Shown here one piece after another: positions 26,450-34,304 of a stretch of DNA of 64,000 nt. The first letter of the stretch is position 1, and every line of letters begins with the position of its first letter. The notes under the pieces were generated by a model. It was given only the letters and a program-made list of their open reading frames with translations. It did not search any database and was not told the origin of the DNA. The position numbers were made by a program, and so were the translations under genes. The stretch covers positions 68,010-132,009 of the forward strand of contig DASRJE010000015.1 in assembly GCA_035649635.1 (NCBI GenBank), written 5' to 3'. The stretch is from Gp6-AA40 sp035649635 (GTDB lineage Bacteria; Acidobacteriota; Vicinamibacteria; Vicinamibacterales; UBA2999).

Positions 26450-26470
26450 AATGAGGGGGCGAAGAGCCCC
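26447..26470 (-). terminator. Hairpin and T-tract after 6S RNA
   Basis: On the minus strand GGGGC-TCTTC-GCCCC is followed by CTCATTTTG. The first arm is also the 3' strand of the 6S closing stem, so termination and closing-stem pairing are mutually exclusive until the tail is trimmed. The thiL TTG start lies in its T-tract. Confidence 0.55.
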
Positions 26471-26647
26471 GCTTTGCCGTGTGGGGAGGTCGAATGAACC
26501 TGCGAAAGCAGGTGGAGCCGCTGTTGTCGGCCGCGCTTCAGGCTTCCTCGAAACAGAGGCGTGCACACCGCACGACCTCGCGGCTCTCTTAGGTTGTTAC
26601 GTTGGCTCAGACGAGCCTCCGAAACCATCACGAGCAAAGCAGGAGCC
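26466..26647 (-). ncRNA. ssrS: 6S RNA
   Basis: About 182 nt between zapA and thiL, with its own near-consensus promoter. The 5' end GCTCC-T-GCTTTGC pairs with the 3' end GCAAAGC-GGGGC to form the closing stem. The 3' half has the 6S signature CCACCTGC-TTTC-GCAGGTTCAT followed by CGACCTCC, and GGAAGCCTGAAGCG before it. The middle can form the long hairpin flanking the open central bubble that mimics promoter DNA. 6S RNA binds housekeeping RNA polymerase and lowers transcription in slow growth. zapA-ssrS adjacency is also found in Proteobacteria. No reading frame here resembles protein. Confidence 0.85.
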
Positions 26648-26652
26648 TAACG

Positions 26653-26681
26653 ATCTTACTGTGCGATTCGGGGAGGGTCAA
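26653..26681 (-). promoter_or_regulatory. Sigma-70-type promoter of 6S RNA
   Basis: TTGACC (26681-26676), a 17-nt spacer and TAAGAT (26658-26653) on the minus strand. Start expected at about 26646-26648, which matches the 5' side of the closing stem. This is the best promoter in the window. It sits just after the zapA stop. Confidence 0.85.
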
Positions 26682-26699
26682 GACAGCGGAAACAGTCCA

Positions 26700-27005
26700 C
26701 TAAACTGCACGCTTGGTCGCGATTTGGGCGAGCGCTTCGTCGACGATGCGCTCGAGACGCAGTGCACGGTCGTGCAGATCGTCGCTCCGGTTGGAGCTCT
26801 GATCGCGCTGGCGAAAATATTCGTCGGCGATATTGAGGGCGACGAGGACCGCCAGTCCGAGCAAGTCGCTCGATGGCGCGGCGTCGGAGGCGGCTCGCAT
26901 CTTCTGATCGACGTAAGCCGCGAGCTCGGTGATGTACCGTTCATCGAGCCCACTGCGAATTGGATAGCGCTGGCCCCCGATCTCGACAGTCACCACGCTG
27001 CTCAT
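26700..27005 (-). CDS. zapA: Cell division protein ZapA
   Basis: 101 residues. N-terminal beta-rich head (VTVEIGGQRYPIRSGLDERY) and C-terminal coiled coil, with the family core LGLAVLVALNIADEYFRQ. ZapA cross-links FtsZ protofilaments at the Z-ring. Usual length. It is 54 nt downstream of a small coiled-coil gene that resembles ZapB, and is followed by 6S RNA. Confidence 0.9.
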   Translation of the reverse strand: MSSVVTVEIGGQRYPIRSGLDERYITELAAYVDQKMRAASDAAPSSDLLGLAVLVALNIADEYFRQRDQSSNRSDDLHDRALRLERIVDEALAQIATKRAV

Positions 27006-27059
27006 GGTCGAGTCAGTTGCTTTCGTGAACCGTAAACGCCAAGGAAATATCAGTCACAA

Positions 27060-27338
27060 CTAAATCGCTTCCAACTGTTCGAGCATTTCGGCGACACGCG
27101 ACCGAATCAGATCGCGCTCCTCGCGCAGCGCTGTCAGCTCGGTGCCGCTGGTGGCCTCGCTCTCGGCAAGGCGCGCGCGCACGCCGTCGAGCTCACGCGC
27201 CAGTCGAACGTTTTCTTCCGTCGCTCGGGCGTGGTCCGCTCGAAGCTGCGTCACGATGCCAACGAGCATTCGTACTTTTTCCTCGAGCCGATCGATGGGA
27301 TCGAGATCAGTTCGCGTTGCGACAGCCTGCTTTGCCAT
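27060..27338 (-). CDS. zapB: ZapB-like small coiled-coil protein
   Basis: 92 residues, nearly all one coiled coil with heptads (DRLEEKVRMLVGIVTQL, then ENVRLARELDGVRARL) and no membrane segment. Size, composition and position directly before zapA fit ZapB, which bridges ZapA to MatP and the chromosome terminus. Coiled coils are easily confused, so context is the main evidence. Confidence 0.7.
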   Translation of the reverse strand: MAKQAVATRTDLDPIDRLEEKVRMLVGIVTQLRADHARATEENVRLARELDGVRARLAESEATSGTELTALREERDLIRSRVAEMLEQLEAI

Positions 27339-27414
27339 CCGGGTACGGTCCTCTGAATATGAGTGCGGGTGTGCGAGGAGATGGTGCCACGAATGGCTGG
27401 TGCTGGCAAGCGCG

Positions 27415-29529
27415 TCAACGTTGGATCGCGCCGTGTGTGTCCCTCAGCGTAGAGAGGACGCGGTCCATCGCGCTCTGAACCTCGGCATCGGTGAGCGTTC
27501 TGTCGGGTGCCCTGAACGTGAGGCGCAGTGACAGGCTCACTTTTCCTTCCGGGATGCCTTTTCCCGCGTACCGATCGAATTCACGAAGACTGACGAGGTG
27601 AGGCAGGGCGATTGCCCGCACGGTGTCTCGTACTGATTGTGCGGCCGTGGTGTCGTCGAGCAGGATCGAGATATCGCGATCGACCGAAGGAACGCGTGGG
27701 GGCGCCGTTGCCTTGAGCGATGCGCGCAGGAATGTGGCGAGCGGCTGGATCGCCAGTTCACCCACATATGCCGGCACTTCGGCCGGGAGGCCTAGCGACT
27801 CCCCGACAGCAGGCGTCAATCGGCCTACCAGACCCACGCGGCAACGCGCGCGCGCGGTCGAGTCAGGCGAGTCCTTTGCGTCAGCGACGACCTCAGCCGC
27901 TTGCCCCGCGACCAGGAACGACGGCGGAGCGCCCAGTGGCTGAAGGAGCGCAAACGCGTCGAATGCATCAACGATCGTGGAAACGAGACTCGAGGCATCG
28001 AAGAAGTCGGTTTCGCGTGTGCGTTCGCTCCAATGCGGCGCGCGCCCCACGCCGGTCCAGATGAACGCGATTGCCTGTGTTTCTCCGCCCTGCTGGGTAA
28101 AGCGATTGCCGATCTCGAAAAGCTGCACGTCGCGCTGACCACGCCGGATGTTCCGCCCGGCCGACTCCACGAGCCCTGGCAGCAGTGACGGACGAAGTAC
28201 GGCAAACGCCTCCGAGAGCGGGTTCTTGATCGGCACGACCGCCTCGTCAGTGACGAACGCCTCCGCGGCGGGCGCGGACGTGAAGCCGAAGGTGACAGCC
28301 TCCGAAAAACCCTGGGCCATGGCCAGAGCGCGGAGTTGTCTGGCGCGAAGGATTCGCGGATCCACAGGGGGTGGCGCCACTGCAAGCGGAGGAAACGTGG
28401 CTGGAATTCGATCGAATCCGCAATGGCGGGCGATCTCTTCGATGAGGTCGACTTCGCGGCTCACGTCGACACGACGCGTTGGGACGGTCACATCCCACCC
28501 GGCCTCCACTTCGCGTAGCGCGAATCCCAGCGCCTCCAGGACTCGGCGCACTTCGGCGTCTGCAATCGCGACACCCAGCAGTCCGGCGATGCGCGCCTTG
28601 CGAAGTTTCAACACCTTCGGTTCGACTCGGACGGGATAGCGATCGACCACCGTGCCGCGCGACGCGCCGGCGCCAATCATCTCCAGCAGCGCACACGCGC
28701 GCTCCATGGCGGTAAGTGGCAGCCGCGGATCGGTGCCTCGTTCGAAGCGCATGCTCGCTTCGGTCTTGAGTCCCAGCGCCTTGCTCGTTCTCCTTACCGA
28801 GAGGGGGGCGAAGTGCGCGCTCTCGAACACGATGGTCCTGGTGGTCTCGGTAACTTCCGAATCGGCGCCACCCATCACTCCCGCCACGGCGACGGCGTGA
28901 TCCGCATCAGCGATGACCAGCATCTCCGGCGACAGCTCGCGTCGCTTGCCGTCGAGGGTGTTCAACGTCTCGCCCGGCTGCGCCGTCCGTACTCGGATCT
29001 GACTACCGCCGACGCGGGCATGATCGAAGGCGTGCATCGGCTGCCCCAGCTCGAGCAGCACGTAATTGGTGATGTCGACGATAGTGCTGGTTGGTCGAAC
29101 ACCGGCGGCGCGCAGCCGCGCCTGCATCCACTCGGGAGACGGGCCGATGGTCACATCCGCCACCGCGCCCGCATAGCGCGGACACAGGTCGGGGTTCTCG
29201 ATGACCACGTCGATGTCTGCGCGATCGACCGTCTTCAGCGACGCCAGGTGGAGGGCCGGTCCCTCCTCGCGCGCTCGCCGCAGATTCGTTGCCACCGCGG
29301 GCCGTCGCACCTGCAAGCCGAAAGCAGTGGCCACCTCGCGGGCCATTCCGCTCACCGACATGCAGTCCGGGCGGTTCCCGGTGACTTCGAAATCGATGAC
29401 GGCGTCATCGTTATCGAGTCGTTCCAGCCCCTCGACGGCGAAACCGCGAAGCGACATCGTTGAGGCGATGTCTTCTGGCTCGCCGGGGACGTCGACGAAG
29501 TCACGAAGCCAGGAGAGGAGGACTTTCAT
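27415..29529 (-). CDS. pheT: Phenylalanyl-tRNA synthetase beta subunit, short form
   Basis: 704 residues. B1 (MKVLLSWLRDFVDVPGEPED), then directly the B3/B4 region with VTGNRPDCMSVSGMAREVA, B5 (KARIAGLLGVAIADAEVRR), the synthetase-like core, and the C-terminal anticodon-binding FDX-ACB domain (VPSVDRDISILLDD). The inserted tRNA-binding OB-fold (B2/EMAP-like, about 100 residues between B1 and the NRxDC motif in E. coli PheT) is absent; the protein is about 90 residues shorter than the E. coli subunit. Forms the alpha2beta2 enzyme with PheS, encoded 19 nt upstream. Confidence 0.95.
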   Translation of the reverse strand: MKVLLSWLRDFVDVPGEPEDIASTMSLRGFAVEGLERLDNDDAVIDFEVTGNRPDCMSVSGMAREVATAFGLQVRRPAVATNLRRAREEGPALHLASLKTVDRADIDVVIENPDLCPRYAGAVADVTIGPSPEWMQARLRAAGVRPTSTIVDITNYVLLELGQPMHAFDHARVGGSQIRVRTAQPGETLNTLDGKRRELSPEMLVIADADHAVAVAGVMGGADSEVTETTRTIVFESAHFAPLSVRRTSKALGLKTEASMRFERGTDPRLPLTAMERACALLEMIGAGASRGTVVDRYPVRVEPKVLKLRKARIAGLLGVAIADAEVRRVLEALGFALREVEAGWDVTVPTRRVDVSREVDLIEEIARHCGFDRIPATFPPLAVAPPPVDPRILRARQLRALAMAQGFSEAVTFGFTSAPAAEAFVTDEAVVPIKNPLSEAFAVLRPSLLPGLVESAGRNIRRGQRDVQLFEIGNRFTQQGGETQAIAFIWTGVGRAPHWSERTRETDFFDASSLVSTIVDAFDAFALLQPLGAPPSFLVAGQAAEVVADAKDSPDSTARARCRVGLVGRLTPAVGESLGLPAEVPAYVGELAIQPLATFLRASLKATAPPRVPSVDRDISILLDDTTAAQSVRDTVRAIALPHLVSLREFDRYAGKGIPEGKVSLSLRLTFRAPDRTLTDAEVQSAMDRVLSTLRDTHGAIQR

Positions 29530-29548
29530 CGATCGCGAAACCTGTCCG

Positions 29549-30646
29549 TCACAGCGCCGGGAACTGCTCGAGGAACCGCACGTCGTTCTCGTAGAAGAGA
29601 CGAATGTCCTCCACGCCGTATTTGAGCATGGCCACTCGCTCGATGCCCATCCCGAAGGCGAAGCCAGTGACGCGGTCGGGATCGTATCCGACCGCTTCGA
29701 AGACCGCCGGATGCACCATGCCGCTTCCGAGAATCTCGAGCCAACCGGTCTGCTTGCAGATCGCGCATCCGACGCCGGCGCACTTGTGGCAGCTGATGTC
29801 GACTTCCGCGCTCGGCTCGGTGTAGGGGAAGAAGCTGGGTCGAAGCCGTATCTTCACGTCACCGAAGAGCGCCGTCAGCATCGCTTCGAACGTGCCCTTC
29901 AGATCCGCCATCGTGACACCCTCGCCGACCACCAGCCCTTCGAACTGCTGGAAATTCGGCGTGTGCGTCAAATCGAGGTTGTCGCGCCGATACACACGTC
30001 CGGGCACGATGATGCGGACCGGCGGCGGGAAGGTCTTCATGTAGCGGATCTGCATCGCCGAGGTGTGGGTCCGCAGCAACGTCGCGGCACGAACTTGGGC
30101 GTCGGGAGTGCGCCCTTTGTGTGCACCCCAGGTTGCGCCGGCGATCGGGCTCTCGAGATACAGCGTGTCCTGCATGTCGCGCGCGGGATGATCCGGCGGC
30201 ATGTTCAACGCTTCGAAGTTGTGGAAGTCGTCTTCGACCTCCGGCCCTTCGAGAATCTCGTAACCCATGTGGGCGAAGATGTCCTCGACCTGCTGCCGCA
30301 CCTGCATCAGCGGATGGACACGGCCGACCGGCCGCACGCGAGGGGGGAGCGTGACGTCGACGGCGTCAGCAGGCGGGCGTACAGCGGCAAGCGCCAGCCG
30401 GCGTTCCTCGACTGCGGTCTCGATCTCCTGCTTGAGGGCGTTGACCAGCGCACCGAACTCGCGACGCGCGTCGGGCGCGAGCGTGCCGAGCGTCTTCATC
30501 AGCCCGGTCACGCTGCCGGACTTGCGGCTCAGAAATTCGTCGGCGATCGCCTTGACGGCCGCATCACTGCCGGCCGCGGCGAGGCGAACCTGGAAGTCCG
30601 CACGCAGCGCGTCGATGGTGGACCGATCGGAAGCGGTTTCTGACAT
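29549..30646 (-). CDS. pheS: Phenylalanyl-tRNA synthetase alpha subunit
   Basis: 365 residues. N-terminal coiled-coil arm (about 1-100), then the class II core: HPLMQVRQQVEDIFAHMGY, RTHTSAMQIRYMK (motif 2), FQQFEGLVVGEGV, and motif 3 GFAFGMGIERVAMLKYG. A Cys cluster (SCHKCAGVGCAICKQTGWLE) is typical of one bacterial PheS branch. It activates Phe and presents it to tRNA. Part of the thrS-infC-rpmI-rplT-pheS-pheT block. Confidence 0.96.
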   Translation of the reverse strand: MSETASDRSTIDALRADFQVRLAAAGSDAAVKAIADEFLSRKSGSVTGLMKTLGTLAPDARREFGALVNALKQEIETAVEERRLALAAVRPPADAVDVTLPPRVRPVGRVHPLMQVRQQVEDIFAHMGYEILEGPEVEDDFHNFEALNMPPDHPARDMQDTLYLESPIAGATWGAHKGRTPDAQVRAATLLRTHTSAMQIRYMKTFPPPVRIIVPGRVYRRDNLDLTHTPNFQQFEGLVVGEGVTMADLKGTFEAMLTALFGDVKIRLRPSFFPYTEPSAEVDISCHKCAGVGCAICKQTGWLEILGSGMVHPAVFEAVGYDPDRVTGFAFGMGIERVAMLKYGVEDIRLFYENDVRFLEQFPAL

Positions 30647-30708
30647 GGGTCAATGCTCACCCTTCAATGCCCAAGCTGTGAGCACTGAAGCTTGAGCATT
30701 GTCATCGG

Positions 30709-31068
30709 CTAGGCGGCAGGAAGCGCGGCTTTCGCCTGCGACGCGACTTTGGCAAATGCGGCGGGCTGCGCGACGGCCATGTCTGCCAGCATCTTGCGAT
30801 CGAGCGAGCTGCCGGCGGCCTTGAGGCCGCGGATCAACTGTGAGTAAGTCAGACCGTGCTCACGTGCAGCGGCATTGATGCGGACGACCCACAGGCGCCG
30901 ATACTCGCGCTTCTTGTTCTTGCGACCGACGTAGGCGTACTTCAGCGCGGTGTCGACCGACTCTTTGGCCTGGCGATACAGCTTGCTCTTGGTCTGGTAG
31001 AACCCTTTGGCTCTATCGAGTAGCTTCTTGCGCTTCGCGCGCCGGACTGTTCCTCTTTTTACTCGCAT
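30709..31068 (-). CDS. rplT: 50S ribosomal protein L20
   Basis: 119 residues, full length. Basic N-terminal extension (RVKRGTVRRAKRKKLLDRAK), the L20 core YVGRKNKKREYRRLWVVRIN and GLTYSQLIRGLKAAG. Essential early in 50S assembly; in many bacteria L20 also represses the infC-rpmI-rplT mRNA. It is 18 nt downstream of rpmI. Confidence 0.97.
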   Translation of the reverse strand: MRVKRGTVRRAKRKKLLDRAKGFYQTKSKLYRQAKESVDTALKYAYVGRKNKKREYRRLWVVRINAAAREHGLTYSQLIRGLKAAGSSLDRKMLADMAVAQPAAFAKVASQAKAALPAA

Positions 31069-31086
31069 TGTCTACTCGTCCTTCGA

Positions 31087-31296
31087 TCAGAAACCCGATC
31101 CCTTGTAGGGCAACATCCTGTGCAACTTGGGGGCATCGCCCGGCGACACTTCCTTCGTCCCGCGCATGTGGCGCTTGGACTTCGTCGTCTTGCTGGTCAG
31201 GATGTGACGCTTGAACGCGCTGGCCCTGACGATCTTGCCCGTCCCGGTCTTCTTGAAGCGCTTGGCGGCGCCTCGATGTGTCTTCAGCTTTGGCAT
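31087..31296 (-). CDS. rpmI: 50S ribosomal protein L35
   Basis: 69 residues, starting MPKLKTHRGAAKRFKKTGTG and ending RMLPYKGSGF, a full-length L35. An in-frame upstream extension is ignored because homology begins at this ATG. Lies between infC and rplT. Confidence 0.96.
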   Translation of the reverse strand: MPKLKTHRGAAKRFKKTGTGKIVRASAFKRHILTSKTTKSKRHMRGTKEVSPGDAPKLHRMLPYKGSGF

Positions 31297-31310
31297 CTCT
31301 TTGTCTCTCA

Positions 31311-31330
31311 GGCGAGCCTGAAGGCTCGCC
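31311..31330. repeat. GGCGAGCC hairpin (family B) in the infC-rpmI gap
   Basis: GGCGAGCC-TGAA-GGCTCGCC, a perfect 8-bp stem with tetraloop, followed by TCTAC. A sister copy (AGGCGGG ... CCCGCCT then CTAC) lies at 56039-56060. Located between the infC stop and the rpmI start, where it could tune the relative expression or stability of the mRNA. Confidence 0.65.
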
Positions 31331-31339
31331 TCTACGTCT

Positions 31340-31936
31340 CTATTCCTCGCTTGCGCCGGCGCCATCGCCGCCGTCAGTCTTGGCCCGCGGCGCGCTCTTG
31401 CGACTCGCTCGCTGGCTCAGGATGACGTGCATCTGGTTGCCTTCCTGCCGTGGTGACGTTTCGGCCAACGCGACTTCCGACAGTTCCCCCAGCAGCCGTT
31501 CGAGAATGCGCCGCCCGATCTCGGGGTGCGCCATCTCGCGACCACGGAAGAAGATCGTTGCCTTGACCTTGTCACCTTCGCTCAGGAAGCGCTCGATGTG
31601 CTTCTTCTTGAACTGATAGTCGTGCTCATCGACCTTCGGTCGGAACTTGATCTCCTTGACCTCGATCACTTTCTGGTGCTTCTTGGCCTCGCGAGATCGC
31701 TTCTGCTCCTGGTACTGATATTTCCCGAAGTCCATGATCCGGCACACAGGCGGCACCGCGGTCGGAGAGATCTCGACGAGGTCGAGGCCTTTCTGACGTG
31801 CAATGATGAGCGCCTGCGGCGGCGGCATGATCCCGAGTTGCTGACCGGTTTCGTCGATCACCCGAACTTCACGAACCCGGATGCGCTCGTTGGTGCGAAC
31901 GCGGTCATCACGTCTAGGCGAGCGATCGAATGCGAT
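31340..31936 (-). CDS. infC: Translation initiation factor IF-3 with apparent AUC start
   Basis: 198 residues from the ATC at 31936. The conserved IF3 N-terminus (RTNERIRVREVRVIDETGQQ) extends well upstream of the first usable GTG (31861), so that GTG would cut off known sequence. Going back, the frame reaches IAFDRSPRRDDRV, and the only codon with a Shine-Dalgarno is ATC, with a perfect GAGGAGG 5 nt before it. No in-frame ATG, GTG or TTG exists between. IF3 genes are known for rare starts (AUU in E. coli), through which IF3 limits its own synthesis. C-domain motifs (FRPKVDEHDYQFK) are normal. It follows thrS by 22 nt. Confidence 0.9.
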   Translation of the reverse strand: MAFDRSPRRDDRVRTNERIRVREVRVIDETGQQLGIMPPPQALIIARQKGLDLVEISPTAVPPVCRIMDFGKYQYQEQKRSREAKKHQKVIEVKEIKFRPKVDEHDYQFKKKHIERFLSEGDKVKATIFFRGREMAHPEIGRRILERLLGELSEVALAETSPRQEGNQMHVILSQRASRKSAPRAKTDGGDGAGASEE

Positions 31937-31958
31937 AACGGCCTCCTCGGGCTACAGG

Positions 31959-33917
31959 CTACAGGCTACGGGCCGGTTCAAGTTCTTCGTTCCGGCTCTT
32001 GCGTCGAACTTCTTCCAACGCGTCGACAATGAACGCGTCGACCGGCCGCGCGCCGAGATCGCCACCGGACCGGCTGCGCACAGCGACGGTCCCCTCAGCA
32101 ACTTCCCGGTCGCCAGCTACGAGCATGTACGGCACCTTCTGCAGCTGGGCCTCCCGGATCTTATAATTAATCTTCTCCTGGCGATCGTCTAACTCGACTC
32201 GCAGCCCAACTGCCGCCAACCGAGTCTGCACGCTGACAGCGTAGTCCCGGTGACGGTCTGAAATCGGTAAAACTACGGCCTGAACCGGGGCCAGCCACAG
32301 GGGCCACGCGCCCGCGAAGTGCTCGATCAGTAAGGCGATGAACCGCTCGAAGCTGCCGTAAATCGCGCGATGAATGACAACAGGCCGATGCTCGGCGTTG
32401 TCGGCGCCGATGTACTTGAGATCGAACCGTTGCGGAATCTGGTAGTCGAGCTGAATCGTCGCGCACTGCCACTTGCGGCCGATGGCGTCCACGACATCGA
32501 AGTCGATCTTCGGTCCGTAGAATGCACCGTCGCCCTCATTGAGGGTGTAGGGCTCGCCGACGGCATCGAGCGCGCGCTTCAACTCCGATTCCGCGTGGTT
32601 CCATTGCTCGATCGTGCCCAGGTACTCAGGCGGCCGCGTCGAGAGCTTCATCTCCGGCTTCATACCGAAGTCGTTGTAGACGCGCTGAACCAGCCGCAGC
32701 ACTCGCTCGACTTCGTCGCCTATCTGCGACTCCATCACGAAGCAGTGGCCATCGTCCTGGGCGAACTGGCGAACGCGCGTCAGCCCAGAGAGGACGCCGG
32801 ACGCCTCGTTCCGATGAAGCGGCGTCTGCTCGTGGTAGCGAATCGGCAGGTCCCGGTAACTGCGAACTTCGCTTCCGAAGATGAGCATGTGGCCGGGACA
32901 GTTCATCGCCTTCAGGCCCATCTGTTCGCCTTCGGACTCGACCAGGAACATGTTCTGCCGGTAGTGTGACCAGTGGCCGGACGTCTCCCACAGCGCCTTG
33001 TTGAATACGATTGGCGCCTTCACCTCCGTGTATCCGGCGGGAATGAGGACGTCACGCATGTAGTTGGCCAGCGTGTTGTAAAGCACAGTGCCCTTGGGCA
33101 GCCAGAAGGTCGCGCCCGGGGCCCACTGGTGGAACATGAAGAGCTTCAGATCGCGACCGAGCTTGCGATGGTCGCGCTTCTTGGCTTCCTCGATCCGCGT
33201 CAGGTGTTCCTTCAGTTCCTTCTCGGTCAGGAATGCGGTGCCGTAGACACGCTGCATCGGTTGATTGCGCGCGTCGCCCTTCCAGTAGGCGTTCGACGTG
33301 CTGAGCAGCTTAAAGGCTTTCAGTTTGCCCGTCGACGGGACGTGCGGACCGACGCAGAAGTCGACGAAGGTCTCCTTGTCATTGATCGTGTAGCAGGAGA
33401 CCTCGCTCTGTCCCTCGGTCTTCTCGTCGATCAACTGGACCTTGAGCGGCTCGCCGCGATCGCGAAAGAAACGCTTGGCCTCTTCGCGCGGCCACATCTG
33501 ACGCTCGAAGATCAGGTTCTGATCCGCGAACTCGCGCATCTTCTTCTCGATGGCCTCGAGATCCTCAGGGACAAACGGCCGGGGCACGACGAAGTCGTAA
33601 AAGAAGCCTTCGTCGGTTGGTGGGCCGATGCCGCATTGCACACCGGTAAACATGTTCGTCACAGCGGCGGCCAGCAGGTGAGCAGTGCTGTGACGATACA
33701 GCGGGAGCGCCTCAGTCGCGTTCTTCGACGTGATGATCTGCACCCGTGCGTCGGCAGTCAGCGGAAACGAGAGGTCAACCAGTCGATCGCCGACCTTGCC
33801 CGCCAGTGCCGCATTCGCCAGGCCAGGCGAGATCGACGTCGCCAGATCGCCGACCGTCGTACCCGAAGGCACACTGCGACTCGATCCATCTGGCAGCGTG
33901 ACGTTGACTTGACTCAT
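31959..33917 (-). CDS. thrS: Threonyl-tRNA synthetase
   Basis: 652 residues. TGS domain (1-65; VTLPDGSSRSVPSGTTVG), editing domain with HSTAHLLAAAV and CVGPHVPSTG, class II core with zinc Cys in MNCPGHMLIF and motif 2 HRNEASGVLSGLTRVRQF, and anticodon domain (LAPVQAVVLPISDRHRDYA). The ATG at 33917 is chosen because the TGS domain begins there; upstream in-frame residues overlap the intergenic repeat. No clear ribosome site precedes it. The final codons sit in three tandem GTAGCCT units that overlap the stop. tRNA-Val is encoded just upstream. Confidence 0.96.
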   Translation of the reverse strand: MSQVNVTLPDGSSRSVPSGTTVGDLATSISPGLANAALAGKVGDRLVDLSFPLTADARVQIITSKNATEALPLYRHSTAHLLAAAVTNMFTGVQCGIGPPTDEGFFYDFVVPRPFVPEDLEAIEKKMREFADQNLIFERQMWPREEAKRFFRDRGEPLKVQLIDEKTEGQSEVSCYTINDKETFVDFCVGPHVPSTGKLKAFKLLSTSNAYWKGDARNQPMQRVYGTAFLTEKELKEHLTRIEEAKKRDHRKLGRDLKLFMFHQWAPGATFWLPKGTVLYNTLANYMRDVLIPAGYTEVKAPIVFNKALWETSGHWSHYRQNMFLVESEGEQMGLKAMNCPGHMLIFGSEVRSYRDLPIRYHEQTPLHRNEASGVLSGLTRVRQFAQDDGHCFVMESQIGDEVERVLRLVQRVYNDFGMKPEMKLSTRPPEYLGTIEQWNHAESELKRALDAVGEPYTLNEGDGAFYGPKIDFDVVDAIGRKWQCATIQLDYQIPQRFDLKYIGADNAEHRPVVIHRAIYGSFERFIALLIEHFAGAWPLWLAPVQAVVLPISDRHRDYAVSVQTRLAAVGLRVELDDRQEKINYKIREAQLQKVPYMLVAGDREVAEGTVAVRSRSGGDLGARPVDAFIVDALEEVRRKSRNEELEPARSL

Positions 33918-34013
33918 GAAAGAGATCTGATCAGCGATGAACCTGCTCGGGACGCCGTACCCTTCGCGCGATGGATGGCCTGCCATCCGAAGCTCGTTGG
34001 GTCATGCGAACAG

Positions 34014-34077
34014 GTCCACCTTCGCTGCTACGCAGCTACGGTGGACATCCTTCGCCTGCATTCATGAGCGAAGGATG
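34014..34077. repeat. Two adjacent perfect hairpins between tRNA-Val and thrS
   Basis: First: GTCCACC (34014-34020) with GGTGGAC (34040-34046), enclosing GCTGC-TAC-GCAGC. Second: CATCCTTCGC (34046-34055) with GCGAAGGATG (34068-34077), whose right arm includes the tRNA CCA end. Read on the minus strand they lie between the tRNA 3' end and the thrS start. They look like a REP-type pair and could process the tRNA 3' end or attenuate thrS. Confidence 0.65.
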
Positions 34078-34152
34078 GTAGGCGCGGGTGGACTCGAACC
34101 ACTGACCTCCTCCGTGTCAGGGAGGCGCTCTAGCCAACTGAGCTACGCGCCT
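34076..34152 (-). tRNA. tRNA-Val (anticodon GAC)
   Basis: 77 nt. Acceptor AGGCGCG/CGCGCCT pairs fully, D-arm GCTC/GAGC, anticodon stem CCTCC/GGAGG with loop CTGACAC (anticodon GAC), T-loop TTCGAGT, discriminator A and encoded CCA. Anticodon GAC reads GUC and GUU valine codons. It has its own promoter upstream. Confidence 0.93.
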
Positions 34153-34187
34153 GTCCGTCGCAAAAACAGGCGAAAACCCGAACCTTC

Positions 34188-34215
34188 AGTATAACGCAGG
34201 GAAGCTCGGTCTCAA
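34188..34215 (-). promoter_or_regulatory. Promoter of tRNA-Val
   Basis: On the minus strand TTGAGA (34215-34210), a 16-nt spacer and TATACT (34193-34188), about 35 nt before the mature tRNA 5' end. The -35 lies at the edge of the CCCAACTC repeat, so that element contributes to this promoter. Confidence 0.65.
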
Positions 34216-34297
34216 CTCCCAACTTCCAATTCCCAACTCCCAAGGCACCCGGAACGGTTTGGGAGTTGGGCGTTGGGCGTTGGGATTTGGGAATTGA
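34212..34297. repeat. CCCAACTC/GGGAGTTGG palindromic element (family C), copy 1
   Basis: The left arm (about 34212-34243) is a run of AACTCCCAA-type units, the right arm (about 34258-34297) of TTGGGAGTT/TTGGGCGTT units, so the whole folds into a long imperfect hairpin. A second copy is at 47074-47165. It lies between the ctpA-like stop and the tRNA-Val gene and could end transcription of the former. Confidence 0.7.
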
Positions 34298-34304
34298 CGA
34301 TGTT

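Noticed and set aside
26450..26566. GTG start giving ThiL 39 extra residues
   Set aside because: That stretch is the 6S RNA gene, and ThiL homology begins near the TTG at 26449.
31526..34067. Long plus-strand open frames antisense to infC and thrS
   Set aside because: They mirror the codon structure of strongly conserved minus-strand genes; composition (runs of Arg, Leu, His) is not protein-like.
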